NCBI GenBank assembly: GCA_022448525.1
Contig: JAKVCX010000004.1
Span: 248,001-312,000 of the forward strand
Length of the DNA: 64,000 nt
Direction: 5' to 3'
From: Tenacibaculum sp.
Lineage (GTDB): Bacteria > Bacteroidota > Bacteroidia > Flavobacteriales > Flavobacteriaceae
Shown: one piece after another, positions 36,718 through 46,060 of the stretch
Layout of the letters: each line of letters begins with the position of its first letter
Numbering within the stretch: the stretch's first letter is position 1
Notes under the pieces: generated by a model
What the model was told of the DNA's origin: nothing
What the model saw: only the letters and a program-made list of their open reading frames with translations
The model's database searches: none
Position numbers and translations under genes: made by a program

Positions 36718-37863
36718 TTATTTCAATATATTTCTTACGTAATTGGAAAAATCATCTTTTTTAACACCTAAGTTTTCTTCAATAAATCTATATAAATCGG
36801 CATCAGTTCTAACTGTTTCTAATCCTTTAAAAACAGCTTTCATCCCTTTTGATTCATATACTTTTTTGCAAATTAGGCCTCCGATAACATATCGAAATTC
36901 TGTACTATGTAATCCATTGGGAATATATCCTTTTAAGGTTTTAAAGGAAATTTTAAAGTCAGGGTTTTCTTTGACATAAGCTCTTAATTTTTCAATATGC
37001 CAATCTAAATCCTTCCCACCGCTTCCACCAATGTATGTTGCGAATCCTTCGTTTAACCAAAAATGATAACCATCAGGATACATTTTAATTGTATATAAAT
37101 GGACTAATTCATGTGGATAATATTCTGAATTATTACCAGCATAAACAATGCTATTATTAATATCAGCAACACCTCCAGTTTGACCAGGAATATAAATTTT
37201 GGGCATGTAATCATAACCCCAAAGTTGTACAATTTCTCTAGAATAATTACTTACAAAATAATCAAAGGAAAGAGGAGGGATGTTGAATAATTTAGCCATC
37301 TTTAAATTGAAGGTGTTCATTTTATCTGCTTCTGTAGAATTAAATGTATGAGTTGGATGCACATAATAATTAATACTACCTACTTTTACTTTTTTCCAGA
37401 TGCTTTTGTGGTATTGTGAACTGTTTATCAGTAAATACTTTCCATTAATTTTCTTTGCATATACAGATAAAATACCTTCTAAAACTATTTCATTATTCTT
37501 ATTGATACTGCTAATACTTGTTTTAAGAGCATAATGATTGTTTTCAACTGGAAATATACCAATTAAAGTAAATTGAGCCTTAGGAGTTTTGTTTACTAAT
37601 TGTTTTAGATTCATCGGCCAAAGAAAGTAATCTGGATACAAATACTGACTTTGATCCCAGTATATTGTATTTGGATTTTTGAATTCACCTGCATTCAAAT
37701 AATTTGTCCAAATCTCAATTATTTCTTTTTCATTTGAATCATGGGCATTCAAAACGTTTTTGTCAATTATTAGTTTTACTGGAGTCTTTTTATCTGAATA
37801 ATTTTGACCCGATAAAGAAATTGCTAATAATAAAAATGGGATTATATAAAATAGTCTGTTCAT
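36718..37863 (-). CDS. exported gluzincin-type metallopeptidase
   Basis: A 381-residue protein with signal peptide (LLLAISLSGQ). The second half has H-E-L-V-H, then 18 residues later the Glu of N-E-G-F-A-T-Y. That is the gluzincin HExxH...E layout seen in peptidase-MA/M1-like enzymes. The first half (about 180 residues) is an uncharacterised domain. It is likely a periplasmic or secreted zinc peptidase of unknown substrate. It stands alone between two genes on the same strand, with about 50 and 150 bases either side. Confidence 0.75.
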   Translation of the reverse strand: MNRLFYIIPFLLLAISLSGQNYSDKKTPVKLIIDKNVLNAHDSNEKEIIEIWTNYLNAGEFKNPNTIYWDQSQYLYPDYFLWPMNLKQLVNKTPKAQFTLIGIFPVENNHYALKTSISSINKNNEIVLEGILSVYAKKINGKYLLINSSQYHKSIWKKVKVGSINYYVHPTHTFNSTEADKMNTFNLKMAKLFNIPPLSFDYFVSNYSREIVQLWGYDYMPKIYIPGQTGGVADINNSIVYAGNNSEYYPHELVHLYTIKMYPDGYHFWLNEGFATYIGGSGGKDLDWHIEKLRAYVKENPDFKISFKTLKGYIPNGLHSTEFRYVIGGLICKKVYESKGMKAVFKGLETVRTDADLYRFIEENLGVKKDDFSNYVRNILK

Positions 37864-38010
37864 GTTAGCAGTTAAAAATTGATAGTTTTTAATTTGGTTG
37901 CTAACAAATCTACCAGTATTGTAAAAAAGATTTAGTTAAGGTTTTCTTATTTATATTAAGATACTTTTAAATTCAGAAAAAGTTTTTCTAGAAAACAAAA
38001 ATCTTTTTTA

Positions 38011-38892
38011 TTACCTCTTAATTTCTGGAATTGGTATATAAGTTTGATCTCCTGTAACTTTAGGGAACTCTTTGTTTTTCCATTGTTGTTTAGCTTCTTG
38101 AAGTCTTTCTTTGCTATGTGAAACAAAATTCCATAATAAAAATCGTTCTTCAGGTAAAGGCTCACCTCCAAATAATAATATTTGGGAATTAGTATCTAAG
38201 CAAATTTCACACTCATCATCCGTTTTACTAATTAACATTTGACCAGCTTCCACTTTTTGATCTTCACTTAAAATAGCTCCTTTTACAACAACAAAGGCAA
38301 TTTCTCCTTTCACTTGATCTCTTAAATTCAGTGCAGTTCTTTCTTTTGCAAATATGTCAACCATAAAAAGTGGAGAGTATCCTTGTAGCGGAGCTGATTG
38401 CCCGAATGCATTACCAGCTACAACTTTAATCGTTAAGTCTCCAGAAATATGTTGAGGGATTTCGGAACTAGGAAAATAATCAAATCTTGGATTTATTTCT
38501 TCCATTTCTTTTGGTAAAGCAACCCAAATCTGATAACCATGCATTAAAAAATCTTCTCCAGTTCTTTTGTTTTGTGGAGTTCTTTCTGTGTGAGTAACAC
38601 CTTTTCCCGCAGTCATAAAACCAACGTCACCAGGATAAATTATTTGATCGCTTCCAGTGCTGTCTTTGTGTTCAATTTCTCCTTCAAAAAGATAAGTTAA
38701 GGTACTTAGTCCAATATGTGGATGCTGATCTACATCCATGTAATTTCCTTTACCAATTGTTGAAGGTCCCATATGATCAATAAAAGTAAAAGGTCCGACT
38801 TGTCTTTTTTTTCTGAAGGGAAGTAATCTTCCAACGATAAAATTACCAAGATCTGTTTGACGTTCTTCTACTATAAGTTTATTGTTAGCCAT
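38011..38892 (-). CDS. pirin family protein
   Basis: A 293-residue bicupin pirin, an iron-binding protein; some members are quercetin dioxygenases and others regulators. The metal ligands are complete: H57 and H59 (D-Q-H-P-H-I-G), H101 and E103 (G-V-T-H-T-E), which are the same positions as in human pirin. No signal peptide, so it is cytoplasmic. Start is MANNKLIVEERQTD. It is a single gene. The ligands fit quercetinase-like activity but do not prove it. Confidence 0.92.
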   Translation of the reverse strand: MANNKLIVEERQTDLGNFIVGRLLPFRKKRQVGPFTFIDHMGPSTIGKGNYMDVDQHPHIGLSTLTYLFEGEIEHKDSTGSDQIIYPGDVGFMTAGKGVTHTERTPQNKRTGEDFLMHGYQIWVALPKEMEEINPRFDYFPSSEIPQHISGDLTIKVVAGNAFGQSAPLQGYSPLFMVDIFAKERTALNLRDQVKGEIAFVVVKGAILSEDQKVEAGQMLISKTDDECEICLDTNSQILLFGGEPLPEERFLLWNFVSHSKERLQEAKQQWKNKEFPKVTGDQTYIPIPEIKR

Positions 38893-38976
38893 GAGAATTT
38901 AGATGAAAAGTTTAATTACTATAAAATTAGTCATTTGTTTTCATTCATGAATTTTTTAAGAAATATTAATTAAAAT

Positions 38977-40263
38977 CTAAAAGTTATTTTTCAGATTTTT
39001 AATGAGAATTATAGCTTTCTCATTCTTTGAAGATTTCTTTGAATACCATTTATCAGAACTATTTTTAAATTGTTCATATAAATTATGACCATTTTGATGA
39101 AAGTCATTCTGTATTATTTCATAATTAGAATGTGGAGTGATTTTTAATTCAGTCCATTGTTCAGGATTGTATTTTATAAATGGGTTTGTATCGTAGTTAT
39201 TTAGAGCCCAATAATCTTCATTTGTTAAATTGAAATTATTAAACTTTTGAATTAAGATCTCGAGGTTGTTGGTGTAGTTTAATTTTTTGTACGAAAAGTC
39301 AGTTATGATTTTTGTAATAAAAGGACTGTTATGAAAGTATTTAAAATTTATAAGTGCGTTCGCTTTAACTCTTTTATTAAATGCAGTGCTCCAATATATT
39401 GAGGTTACACATTTTATCTTTAAAATTTCTCTATTGTGCTTATAAATGTGAATGTTTCCTTCATCTATTTTATTCTTGAAATGAATTATATAAACTAAGT
39501 TTTCATTTTTATAGTAAGAAGAATCTTTAGTAAACTTATATTTTTTGAATGGACTTTCTGACAATATTCCTTTTGTTTCAAAATATCTTAATAAGTTTAA
39601 ATTACTGCTACCACCTGGTAAAATATTATCAGCGTTTTCAATTTTCACATACCTTTTATATTTTTTCCATTCCTTATGTTGGTTAGCGATTTTTGAATTT
39701 TCAGGAAAAAACTTATAGTTTGAGTAAGAGGATGCATTTAAATTAGTTCCAAGAAATAGAGAATAACCAATACTTTCCATATACATAATGTAGTTACCTC
39801 CTTTTTTAGCTGTTTCTGTATAATGTGCTAATGCAATATGAGGATTGATTCGTTTGTTTTGGTTGTATTTTTTTACAGCTTCTGCAATAAAATTTCTAAG
39901 ATTGAACTCTTTTGAGGAGATGATGACTTCTTTTAGTTCATTATTTTTTGAAGATAATTTGATTATTTCACCATTTTTAAAAAGGTTCAATTTTAATCTT
40001 ACTTCTGAATATCCTAAATGCGAAATAACTATTTCATCATTGTTATTTATTTCACTTATATTGATAGAAAATTTACCGTTTTCATCGGAATAAGTTCCTA
40101 ATGAAAGTTTAGGAAAATAAATAGTTGCTCCTTCTAAAGTATGTTTTAATTCAGAATCAATTATTGTTCCTGATATTATATCAACATTATTTGTTTGTGA
40201 AAAACAAATATTTAAAAATGAAAAGAATAATAGTGTAGAAAAAACTAATTTATTTAAAATCAT
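38977..40263 (-). CDS. CarboxypepD_reg-like domain protein, exported
   Basis: A 428-residue protein: signal peptide (LFFSFLNICFSQ), then a carboxypeptidase-regulatory-like beta-sandwich (about residues 28-110; S-G-T-I-I-D, G-A-T-I-Y-F, G-T-Y-S-D-E-N-G-K-F-S-I). That domain is common at the start of Bacteroidota outer-membrane proteins. The remaining 300 residues have no recognised domain and no barrel-type C-terminal Phe signature that I trust. It follows the TlpA-like gene after 20 bases, so the pair is probably an operon. Confidence 0.68.
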   Translation of the reverse strand: MILNKLVFSTLLFFSFLNICFSQTNNVDIISGTIIDSELKHTLEGATIYFPKLSLGTYSDENGKFSINISEINNNDEIVISHLGYSEVRLKLNLFKNGEIIKLSSKNNELKEVIISSKEFNLRNFIAEAVKKYNQNKRINPHIALAHYTETAKKGGNYIMYMESIGYSLFLGTNLNASSYSNYKFFPENSKIANQHKEWKKYKRYVKIENADNILPGGSSNLNLLRYFETKGILSESPFKKYKFTKDSSYYKNENLVYIIHFKNKIDEGNIHIYKHNREILKIKCVTSIYWSTAFNKRVKANALINFKYFHNSPFITKIITDFSYKKLNYTNNLEILIQKFNNFNLTNEDYWALNNYDTNPFIKYNPEQWTELKITPHSNYEIIQNDFHQNGHNLYEQFKNSSDKWYSKKSSKNEKAIILIKNLKNNF

Positions 40264-40283
40264 AGCAATTATTAAAAATATCG

Positions 40284-41498
40284 TTACTCAGTCAATAATG
40301 TATTTACAAAAGCTTCAAACTCTTTTTTGAATTCTAAATATTTCTCACCAGTTGCAGGACCATTAAATCCAGTATGAATTTTTCGAACTTTTCCTTTTTT
40401 ATCAATAAATATTGAAGTAGGATAGGAGAGTACGTGATTTAGCATTGGTATTTTTTTCTGTGCATCAATTTTACTTGATGTTCCATATTGTGCTAAAAGA
40501 ACTGGATAATTAATTCCTGTTTGTTCTTTTAAACGTTTGATAAGTTTAAATCCTTCTTCTTTTGTTTTAGCAACTTCAAATGCTAAGGCAACAAATTCAA
40601 TGTCTTTTGATTTGTTTTTATTGTAATAATCTGCATAGTATTTACTTTCGTCTAAACAATTAGGACACCAAGTTCCCATAATTTGAACAATAGTAACTTT
40701 GTTTTTAAAACGAGTATCACTTAAAGATATATTTTGTCCGTTTTCATTAGGAAAAGAGAATTCAATACTATCAAAGCCATCTTTTAACTGAGTTAAAGTT
40801 TCTGCGCCCGGAAGTTCATAATCGTTATTTAATTTAGCAGAGAAAGGTTCTTTCCAATGGTTTCCGGAATAAAAATTTCCGTTGATAAGAGAGTCTGAAA
40901 CTTTAGCGGTAAATAAGAAAGCATGAGCTCCATCAAAAGTTGATAATTTTAAAGAATCACCATTAATAATGCCTTCTAAATAGCGATAATCTCCAGTTGT
41001 AGTTCTGAAGGTTCCAATTACTTTATTCCCTTTTTGATTGAAAATTCCTTTAGCGATGTATTTATCTTCTTCTGAATCTGGACTGAAAACTGTTTCCCAG
41101 TTCCCAGTTATATTATGATTGGCTTTTCCTTCGTTTTTAAATCGAGGAGCATTCGGAATTGCTGTAAAAGGAACAGTTCTATTTAAACTTGGTTTTGTAA
41201 ATCTACCGTTGATTTCATTATCATTTATTTTAGCTCTTATGAATCCTTCGAAATATGGAAGTTGAATATTTACAGAATCGTTTTCATAAGAAATTTCATG
41301 AACTGAAATAACCTCATCCGCATTATAAATATTTAACTTTTGATCATTTAAAACATCAAATGTAAAAGGAATTTCTTCGTTGTCTTGAATTAATAATGAA
41401 GCTTTATAGCTTCCGATTTCCAGTTTATTTAGTTTTTCTTTTGTTGAACAAGAAAGTGTGAATAAACACAGAAATAAGAATGGAAAAACAGGTTTCAT
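40284..41498 (-). CDS. TlpA-like thioredoxin-fold lipoprotein
   Basis: A 404-residue lipoprotein (lipobox LTLSC). The first 230 residues are beta-rich, perhaps a substrate-recognition domain. The C-terminal part is an AhpC/TSA- or TlpA-type thioredoxin domain with active site W277-C-P-N-C281 and the cis-proline-containing S-Y-P-T-S-I-F-I-D. It should reduce disulfides, or hemes and thiols, in the periplasm. CPNC is uncommon beside CPPC/CVPC, but both cysteines are there. First gene of a two-gene unit with the CarboxypepD-like protein. Confidence 0.88.
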   Translation of the reverse strand: MKPVFPFLFLCLFTLSCSTKEKLNKLEIGSYKASLLIQDNEEIPFTFDVLNDQKLNIYNADEVISVHEISYENDSVNIQLPYFEGFIRAKINDNEINGRFTKPSLNRTVPFTAIPNAPRFKNEGKANHNITGNWETVFSPDSEEDKYIAKGIFNQKGNKVIGTFRTTTGDYRYLEGIINGDSLKLSTFDGAHAFLFTAKVSDSLINGNFYSGNHWKEPFSAKLNNDYELPGAETLTQLKDGFDSIEFSFPNENGQNISLSDTRFKNKVTIVQIMGTWCPNCLDESKYYADYYNKNKSKDIEFVALAFEVAKTKEEGFKLIKRLKEQTGINYPVLLAQYGTSSKIDAQKKIPMLNHVLSYPTSIFIDKKGKVRKIHTGFNGPATGEKYLEFKKEFEAFVNTLLTE

Positions 41499-41552
41499 TT
41501 GATTAGGATTTTAAATAGCTATTGGTTCGATTTAGCTCTTGCAACTTACAAA

Positions 41553-41587
41553 AAAAATCATCTAACAAACGCTAGATGATTTTTCAA
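41553..41587 (-). terminator. intrinsic terminator upstream of the TlpA-like gene
   Basis: A 12-bp stem (41553-41564 / 41573-41584) with an 8-base loop. Read on the minus strand it is followed by eight T residues, so it ends the transcript of the gene at 41607-41954. Confidence 0.85.
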
Positions 41588-41606
41588 ATATTTTATGTGG
41601 ATGAGT

Positions 41607-41954
41607 TTAACTGTTTCTTCCAATCATTGAAATATCTTCTGATTCGCTTACCTTATCGAAATCGATGATTAATCCATCCGTTTTCTTTAAGATGAAATTC
41701 AGTAATAAAGTACTTAAAATTCCAACGATAAAACCAATTACAAAATAGAAAATTGGTGCGAAAATCATCATTAATACTCCACTTCCAGCCATCATTCCAA
41801 AAGCTCCCATTTCTCCTGTGGCAGCTCCGAAAATGCTACCTAAAAGAGTGAAGAAAGCAGCGAAAATAAATCCTAATAATCCAGCAAGAGCTCCATAAAT
41901 AACACCAGCTTTTACAGGGTCAATTTTCTTCAGTTTAAGTTTTAAGTTAGTCAT
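41607..41954 (-). CDS. small two-helix membrane protein
   Basis: A 115-residue protein from ATG 41954 (MTNLKLKLKK); a TTG four codons upstream is less likely. Two long membrane segments, both Gly/Ala-rich (AGVIYGALAGLLGFIFAAFF and a second from about residue 60), end in a short soluble tail. It resembles small flavobacterial proteins with a D-P-V-K-A-G-V-I-Y-G start whose role is unknown. It lies 47 bases after DUF58 and may be the last gene of that operon, since a terminator follows. Confidence 0.65.
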   Translation of the reverse strand: MTNLKLKLKKIDPVKAGVIYGALAGLLGFIFAAFFTLLGSIFGAATGEMGAFGMMAGSGVLMMIFAPIFYFVIGFIVGILSTLLLNFILKKTDGLIIDFDKVSESEDISMIGRNS

Positions 41955-42001
41955 AGTTTTGAACAATTTTTAATTATTAATTAAGTGTAAAAAGTACAGA
42001 A

Positions 42002-43336
42002 TTAAAATAAACCTCGCAATTTCAATTCTAAATATTTATTTATGGTGTCTCCAGTTAAGTTTTGTGGTTTTGTTAAAACTGACTGGATTCCATATTTTTT
42101 TAGTTCGTTGGCAATTTGTTTTTTCTCATACATGAATTTTTCCGCTATAATCTTATCATAAACATTTTCAATAGTAATAGCTTTTTTATCTGCAATTTTA
42201 TTCAATTCTGTATTTTCAAAAAAGACAACCAATAATAAATGATTCTTTGCAATGGCTCTTAAATAAGGAAGTTGCCTCCTTAACGCGTCTAAAGTTTCAA
42301 AGTTTGTGTATAATATGAGTAAACTTCTACTGGGAATTTTACGTTTAATTCCGGCGTAGAGTAAACTATAATCAGATTCTTCAAAATCAGTTTTGATATT
42401 ATATAATGCATCTGAAATTAAACTCATTTGAGAGTTCCTTTGTTCAGCAACAATAATATTATCAATCTTTCTAGCAAATGAAAACATTCCAGCTTTGTCT
42501 TGTTTTCTTAATATGGTATTACTAACAGCTAATGTGGCGTTTATTGCATAATCAAGTAAGGTTAAATTTTCGAAATGTAATTGCATTTGTCGTCCTTTAT
42601 CAATAACAGAATAAATGGGTTGCGATTTTTCTTCCACATATTGATTGACCATTAATTGGTTTCTTTTTGCAGTGGCTTTCCAGTTTAAAGTTCTAATATC
42701 ATCGCCGGTAACATATTCTTTAATCTGTTCGAATTCCATAGAATTACCAATTCTTCGAATCTTTTTGCTACCCTGAGCATGAAGATTGTTAGAAATGGCT
42801 TTTATGTTTAGTTCATTTAATTTTAAAAAAGAAGGATAGCATTTAACAACTTTAGTTTCGCTAGAAACATATTTTCTTGTAGCTAATTGAAGCATTGAAG
42901 AAACATAAATATTCGTGTTTCCAAAATCATAATCTCCTCTTTTAAAAGGAATCACTTTATAGTTAAGTTCAATTTCTTCTTGTGAAGATAATTGCTGAAA
43001 TAATCGAAAGTTTCTATTTTGAAGTTGAAAAGGAAGCTCTTCTAGTATACTATTTTTAGTGACTATTCTATAATTACTCTTTATGTTTAAAGAAATACGG
43101 TTTTCATCACCATTCGATAATCGTTCAGGAATAGTTCTTTCAGTAGTAATTCCGTTTTTGACTGAAAAGAGTAATATAATATCGATTACAGTAATTAAAA
43201 GCCAAGAAAATAAAAGAACTTTCGAAATTCCAAAAAATACAGGAATAAAGAATCCAACTATGAATAACATGGTAATAACACCAATTCCATAGTAAAATCG
43301 ATCGTTTAGAAAAAAAGATTTTATGAAGTTCTTCAT
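42002..43336 (-). CDS. DUF58 domain protein
   Basis: A 444-residue membrane-anchored protein. Two N-terminal membrane helices (residues 10-55) are followed by a beta-rich domain and the DUF58 core (G-D-D-I-R-T-L-N-W-K-A-T-A-K-R, then a VWA-like fold with V-I-D-K-G-R). DUF58 proteins partner MoxR ATPases, probably in assembly or quality control of envelope complexes. The start overlaps the upstream orphan gene by 4 bases (ATGA). It is part of the operon starting at SpoIIM. Confidence 0.9.
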   Translation of the reverse strand: MKNFIKSFFLNDRFYYGIGVITMLFIVGFFIPVFFGISKVLLFSWLLITVIDIILLFSVKNGITTERTIPERLSNGDENRISLNIKSNYRIVTKNSILEELPFQLQNRNFRLFQQLSSQEEIELNYKVIPFKRGDYDFGNTNIYVSSMLQLATRKYVSSETKVVKCYPSFLKLNELNIKAISNNLHAQGSKKIRRIGNSMEFEQIKEYVTGDDIRTLNWKATAKRNQLMVNQYVEEKSQPIYSVIDKGRQMQLHFENLTLLDYAINATLAVSNTILRKQDKAGMFSFARKIDNIIVAEQRNSQMSLISDALYNIKTDFEESDYSLLYAGIKRKIPSRSLLILYTNFETLDALRRQLPYLRAIAKNHLLLVVFFENTELNKIADKKAITIENVYDKIIAEKFMYEKKQIANELKKYGIQSVLTKPQNLTGDTINKYLELKLRGLF

Positions 43337-43836
43337 GATTTTCCTAATTCAAATTTGTTGTTAAATAATTCTTCATTATGGAATACATATAAATGTCCTC
43401 CGATCCTGTAATTTAAAGGACAAGGAATTGAATTATCTAAATTTAACTCCTCACCAATTACGATATTTATTTTCTGATCATTATCCAACAAAATACAAAC
43501 TCGCTTCAGAAAAATACAATCTTGATCAATAAAATAAAATTGAACATCTCTAATAACGTGATTAAAATATGATTTCCATGTTTGGAAAGCATCGAAGTTA
43601 ACAACTTCTTCTTTTCTTATATGTTTATTGTTAGTTTCGAAAGTAGTTCCCAATTCAAAATATTCATTGTCCTTCCATGTAAGATTCCAACAGAATCCAT
43701 TTTTCATAATAAGGTTGATACCAAAATCAAAAGTGTCAAATCCAGAGTGAAATATTTGTCTTTTTGGATAATTCAATTCCGAGTAAATAACTTTTTCGAG
43801 TTTTTGGTTTATGATATTTTCTTTTAAAGTATTCAC
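43333..43836 (-). CDS. orphan protein inserted between MoxR and DUF58 genes
   Basis: A 167-residue soluble protein with no signal peptide or membrane helix. Many aromatic residues (W-N-L-T-W-K-D-N-E-Y-F, F-Q-T-W-K-S-Y-F) and a predicted alpha/beta pattern. No family I can name, though similar small flavobacterial proteins exist. It is coupled on both sides (8 bases from MoxR, 4-base overlap with DUF58), so it is an integrated operon member. MoxR and DUF58 are usually direct neighbours, which makes this position unusual. Confidence 0.6.
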   Translation of the reverse strand: MNTLKENIINQKLEKVIYSELNYPKRQIFHSGFDTFDFGINLIMKNGFCWNLTWKDNEYFELGTTFETNNKHIRKEEVVNFDAFQTWKSYFNHVIRDVQFYFIDQDCIFLKRVCILLDNDQKINIVIGEELNLDNSIPCPLNYRIGGHLYVFHNEELFNNKFELGKS

Positions 43837-43844
43837 TAATAAAA

Positions 43845-44843
43845 TTACCTAGGAATTTCTACTGATTCAATAATTTGCTCTATAATTTGTTTACTTGTCA
43901 CACCTTCCATTTCGCGTTCTGGAGTAACAATTACACGATGTTCTAATACAGGGATTGCTGCATTTTTAATATCCTCAGGTGTTACAAAATCTTTTCCATT
44001 AATTGCAGCAAATGCTTTTGCAGCTTTTAAAATTGAAATGGATGCTCTTGGAGAAGCTCCTAAAAATAAAAATGAATTTGATCGAGTGTTTACAACAATA
44101 TTAGCAATATATTCTAGTAAGTTTTTCTCGACTTTAATTTGTCTTATTAAGTTTTTATACTTGATAATTTCTTCACCAGTAATAACCTTTTCAACTTCAT
44201 CCAGTTTAGTGTTTTTTTCTAAAGCTTGTTCTCTTGAAATAATTTCTAATTCTTCGGCAGCTGATGGATATTCAACATTGATTTTAAAAATAAAACGATC
44301 TAATTGTGCTTCAGGAAGTCTGTATGTTCCTTCCTGTTCAATTGGATTTTGAGTCGCCAAGACAATAAATGGAGCATTCATTTGGTAGCGAGTTCCGTCC
44401 ATGGTAATTTGCTTTTCTTCCATTACCTCGAATAATGCGGCTTGTGTTTTAGCAGGAGCACGATTAATTTCATCAATTAAAACCATGTTCGAGAATATCG
44501 GTCCTTTCTTAAATTCAAACTCAGATGTTTTTACGTTAAATACCGAGGTGCCTAAAATATCAGAAGGCATTAAATCTGGAGTAAATTGAATTCTACTAAA
44601 ATCAATATCCATTGCTCTTGATAAAAGTTTTGTAGTCATGGTTTTTGCAACTCCTGGAACTCCTTCAATTAAGGCATGTCCGTCGGAAAATATTGCCACG
44701 ATTAACAAGTCAACCATTTCTTTTTGACCAACAATTACTTTACTTAACTGTGTTTTTATTTTATAAACACTTTCCTGTAATTCTGATAAGTCAATTCTAT
44801 TTTCAAACTCTAAATTCTCGTTTTCTTGTCTTGTTTCTTCCAT
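43845..44843 (-). CDS. MoxR-family AAA ATPase
   Basis: A 332-residue AAA+ ATPase. Walker A E-G-V-P-G-V-A-K-T, Walker B L-I-D-E-I-N-R, sensor 1 A-T-Q-N-P-I-E, Arg finger region P-E-A-Q-L-D-R-F, and sensor 2 in G-A-S-P-R-A-S. Length and motifs fit MoxR, a chaperone-like ATPase that works with DUF58/VWA partners. It is cytoplasmic and belongs to the SpoIIM-DUF4129-DUF4350 operon, with 2 bases to the preceding gene. Confidence 0.93.
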   Translation of the reverse strand: MEETRQENENLEFENRIDLSELQESVYKIKTQLSKVIVGQKEMVDLLIVAIFSDGHALIEGVPGVAKTMTTKLLSRAMDIDFSRIQFTPDLMPSDILGTSVFNVKTSEFEFKKGPIFSNMVLIDEINRAPAKTQAALFEVMEEKQITMDGTRYQMNAPFIVLATQNPIEQEGTYRLPEAQLDRFIFKINVEYPSAAEELEIISREQALEKNTKLDEVEKVITGEEIIKYKNLIRQIKVEKNLLEYIANIVVNTRSNSFLFLGASPRASISILKAAKAFAAINGKDFVTPEDIKNAAIPVLEHRVIVTPEREMEGVTSKQIIEQIIESVEIPR

Positions 44844-44845
44844 AA

Positions 44846-46057
44846 TTACTTATTTTCTAAAAAGTTTTCTATCAATGTATTTAAACGAACTAATTCGTCT
44901 TGGGTACAGACAGATTTTTTATTTAATGCGATGATGGTATTTACCAAATATTTTGTTGTATGTTCAGTATTACCTGTTTTTGCAGCAAGTCTCTCAATAA
45001 AATTGCTGTTTAAATTTGTGGTATCTAAATGATATTTTGATCTTATTTTTTCTAAGAAATACTTTATTTTCTTTGAAACAATATTTTTATGATTCTCTTC
45101 TTTTAAATACAAGTTAGCAATGGTATGGGTAAAATCTTGCGTTGAATTCTTTAATTGTTTTACCTCCGGAATTGCTCGTTGTTTTCTTCTAGCATTTAAA
45201 AACATAAATAATAAAAGTGTTATAAAAGCTACATATAATGACCATTTTAGCGATGGATGTTGCATAAAGAAACTTAAAGCTGAAGTTTTATCATTGCTAC
45301 CTCTAATTTTACTCGGTCTTCTTAGCGGATCCCAAATAACCATTCGATTCGGTAAATACGAAAATACATTTTCAACATATTCCTGATTACCATTAATTAA
45401 GAAGTAATTCGTAAATGCAATAGGTTGTGTATGCAGAAATACATTTCCTTTTTGATATTGAATTTTTATAAAATTAGGACGAATAGTATCGTTGATCTCA
45501 TGCGTTCCTAAAATTGTTGTTTTACTATCATTGTAAGAAGAGAAATAATTTTTTCTAAGATTTCTGTCGTAGGTAAAACTTGTATTTTCGAAATTATCGT
45601 TAACAAGATTAATAGTTCCTTTTAGCGCTTTTAGTTCTTCAACAGTGTACGCATCAGTATCTAGGTTTTTTGTTTCAAACTCAAGTTCTTCTTCTAATTT
45701 TGAGTTAAAGAAATTCAAAGAAAGGAAAACATCGTTTCCAGCTCCAGCGAAACGTAATAATTTATCAATACTACTATTTCCTAATCTATAAGCAAATGGT
45801 TTAATGCACACATAATTACCTAAAAAAGAATCGTAGTAATAATTTTCCTCAATAAAATAATCTTCAATATGTCTTTTTAGGAATAAAATTTCTTCATCAG
45901 GAAACAGTTGTTCCATCTCTTCCTTAACGATGTAAGTTCCAAAAGGTTCTGTTGATCGCTCTCTAAAATTTTCTCTCCAATTTGTTTTTTTACAACTTGT
46001 TAATAAAACAATGAATACGAAAAAAGCTAAAAATGGTATGTTAGATATAATCTTCAT
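44846..46057 (-). CDS. DUF4350 domain protein
   Basis: A 403-residue envelope protein. The N-terminus (AFFVFIVLLTSCKK) looks like a lipoprotein signal but might stay as a membrane anchor. A DUF4350-type domain follows (G-T-Y-I-V-K-E-E-M-E-Q-L-F-P; later D-N-F-E-N-T-S-F and P-N-R-M-V-I-W-D-P). A second membrane helix lies at about 272-292 (LKWSLYVAFITLLLFMFLN), then a cytoplasmic helical tail. DUF4350 regularly accompanies MoxR/DUF58. Its role is unknown, perhaps a subunit of a membrane complex. Confidence 0.82.
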   Translation of the reverse strand: MKIISNIPFLAFFVFIVLLTSCKKTNWRENFRERSTEPFGTYIVKEEMEQLFPDEEILFLKRHIEDYFIEENYYYDSFLGNYVCIKPFAYRLGNSSIDKLLRFAGAGNDVFLSLNFFNSKLEEELEFETKNLDTDAYTVEELKALKGTINLVNDNFENTSFTYDRNLRKNYFSSYNDSKTTILGTHEINDTIRPNFIKIQYQKGNVFLHTQPIAFTNYFLINGNQEYVENVFSYLPNRMVIWDPLRRPSKIRGSNDKTSALSFFMQHPSLKWSLYVAFITLLLFMFLNARRKQRAIPEVKQLKNSTQDFTHTIANLYLKEENHKNIVSKKIKYFLEKIRSKYHLDTTNLNSNFIERLAAKTGNTEHTTKYLVNTIIALNKKSVCTQDELVRLNTLIENFLENK

Positions 46058-46060
46058 TAG

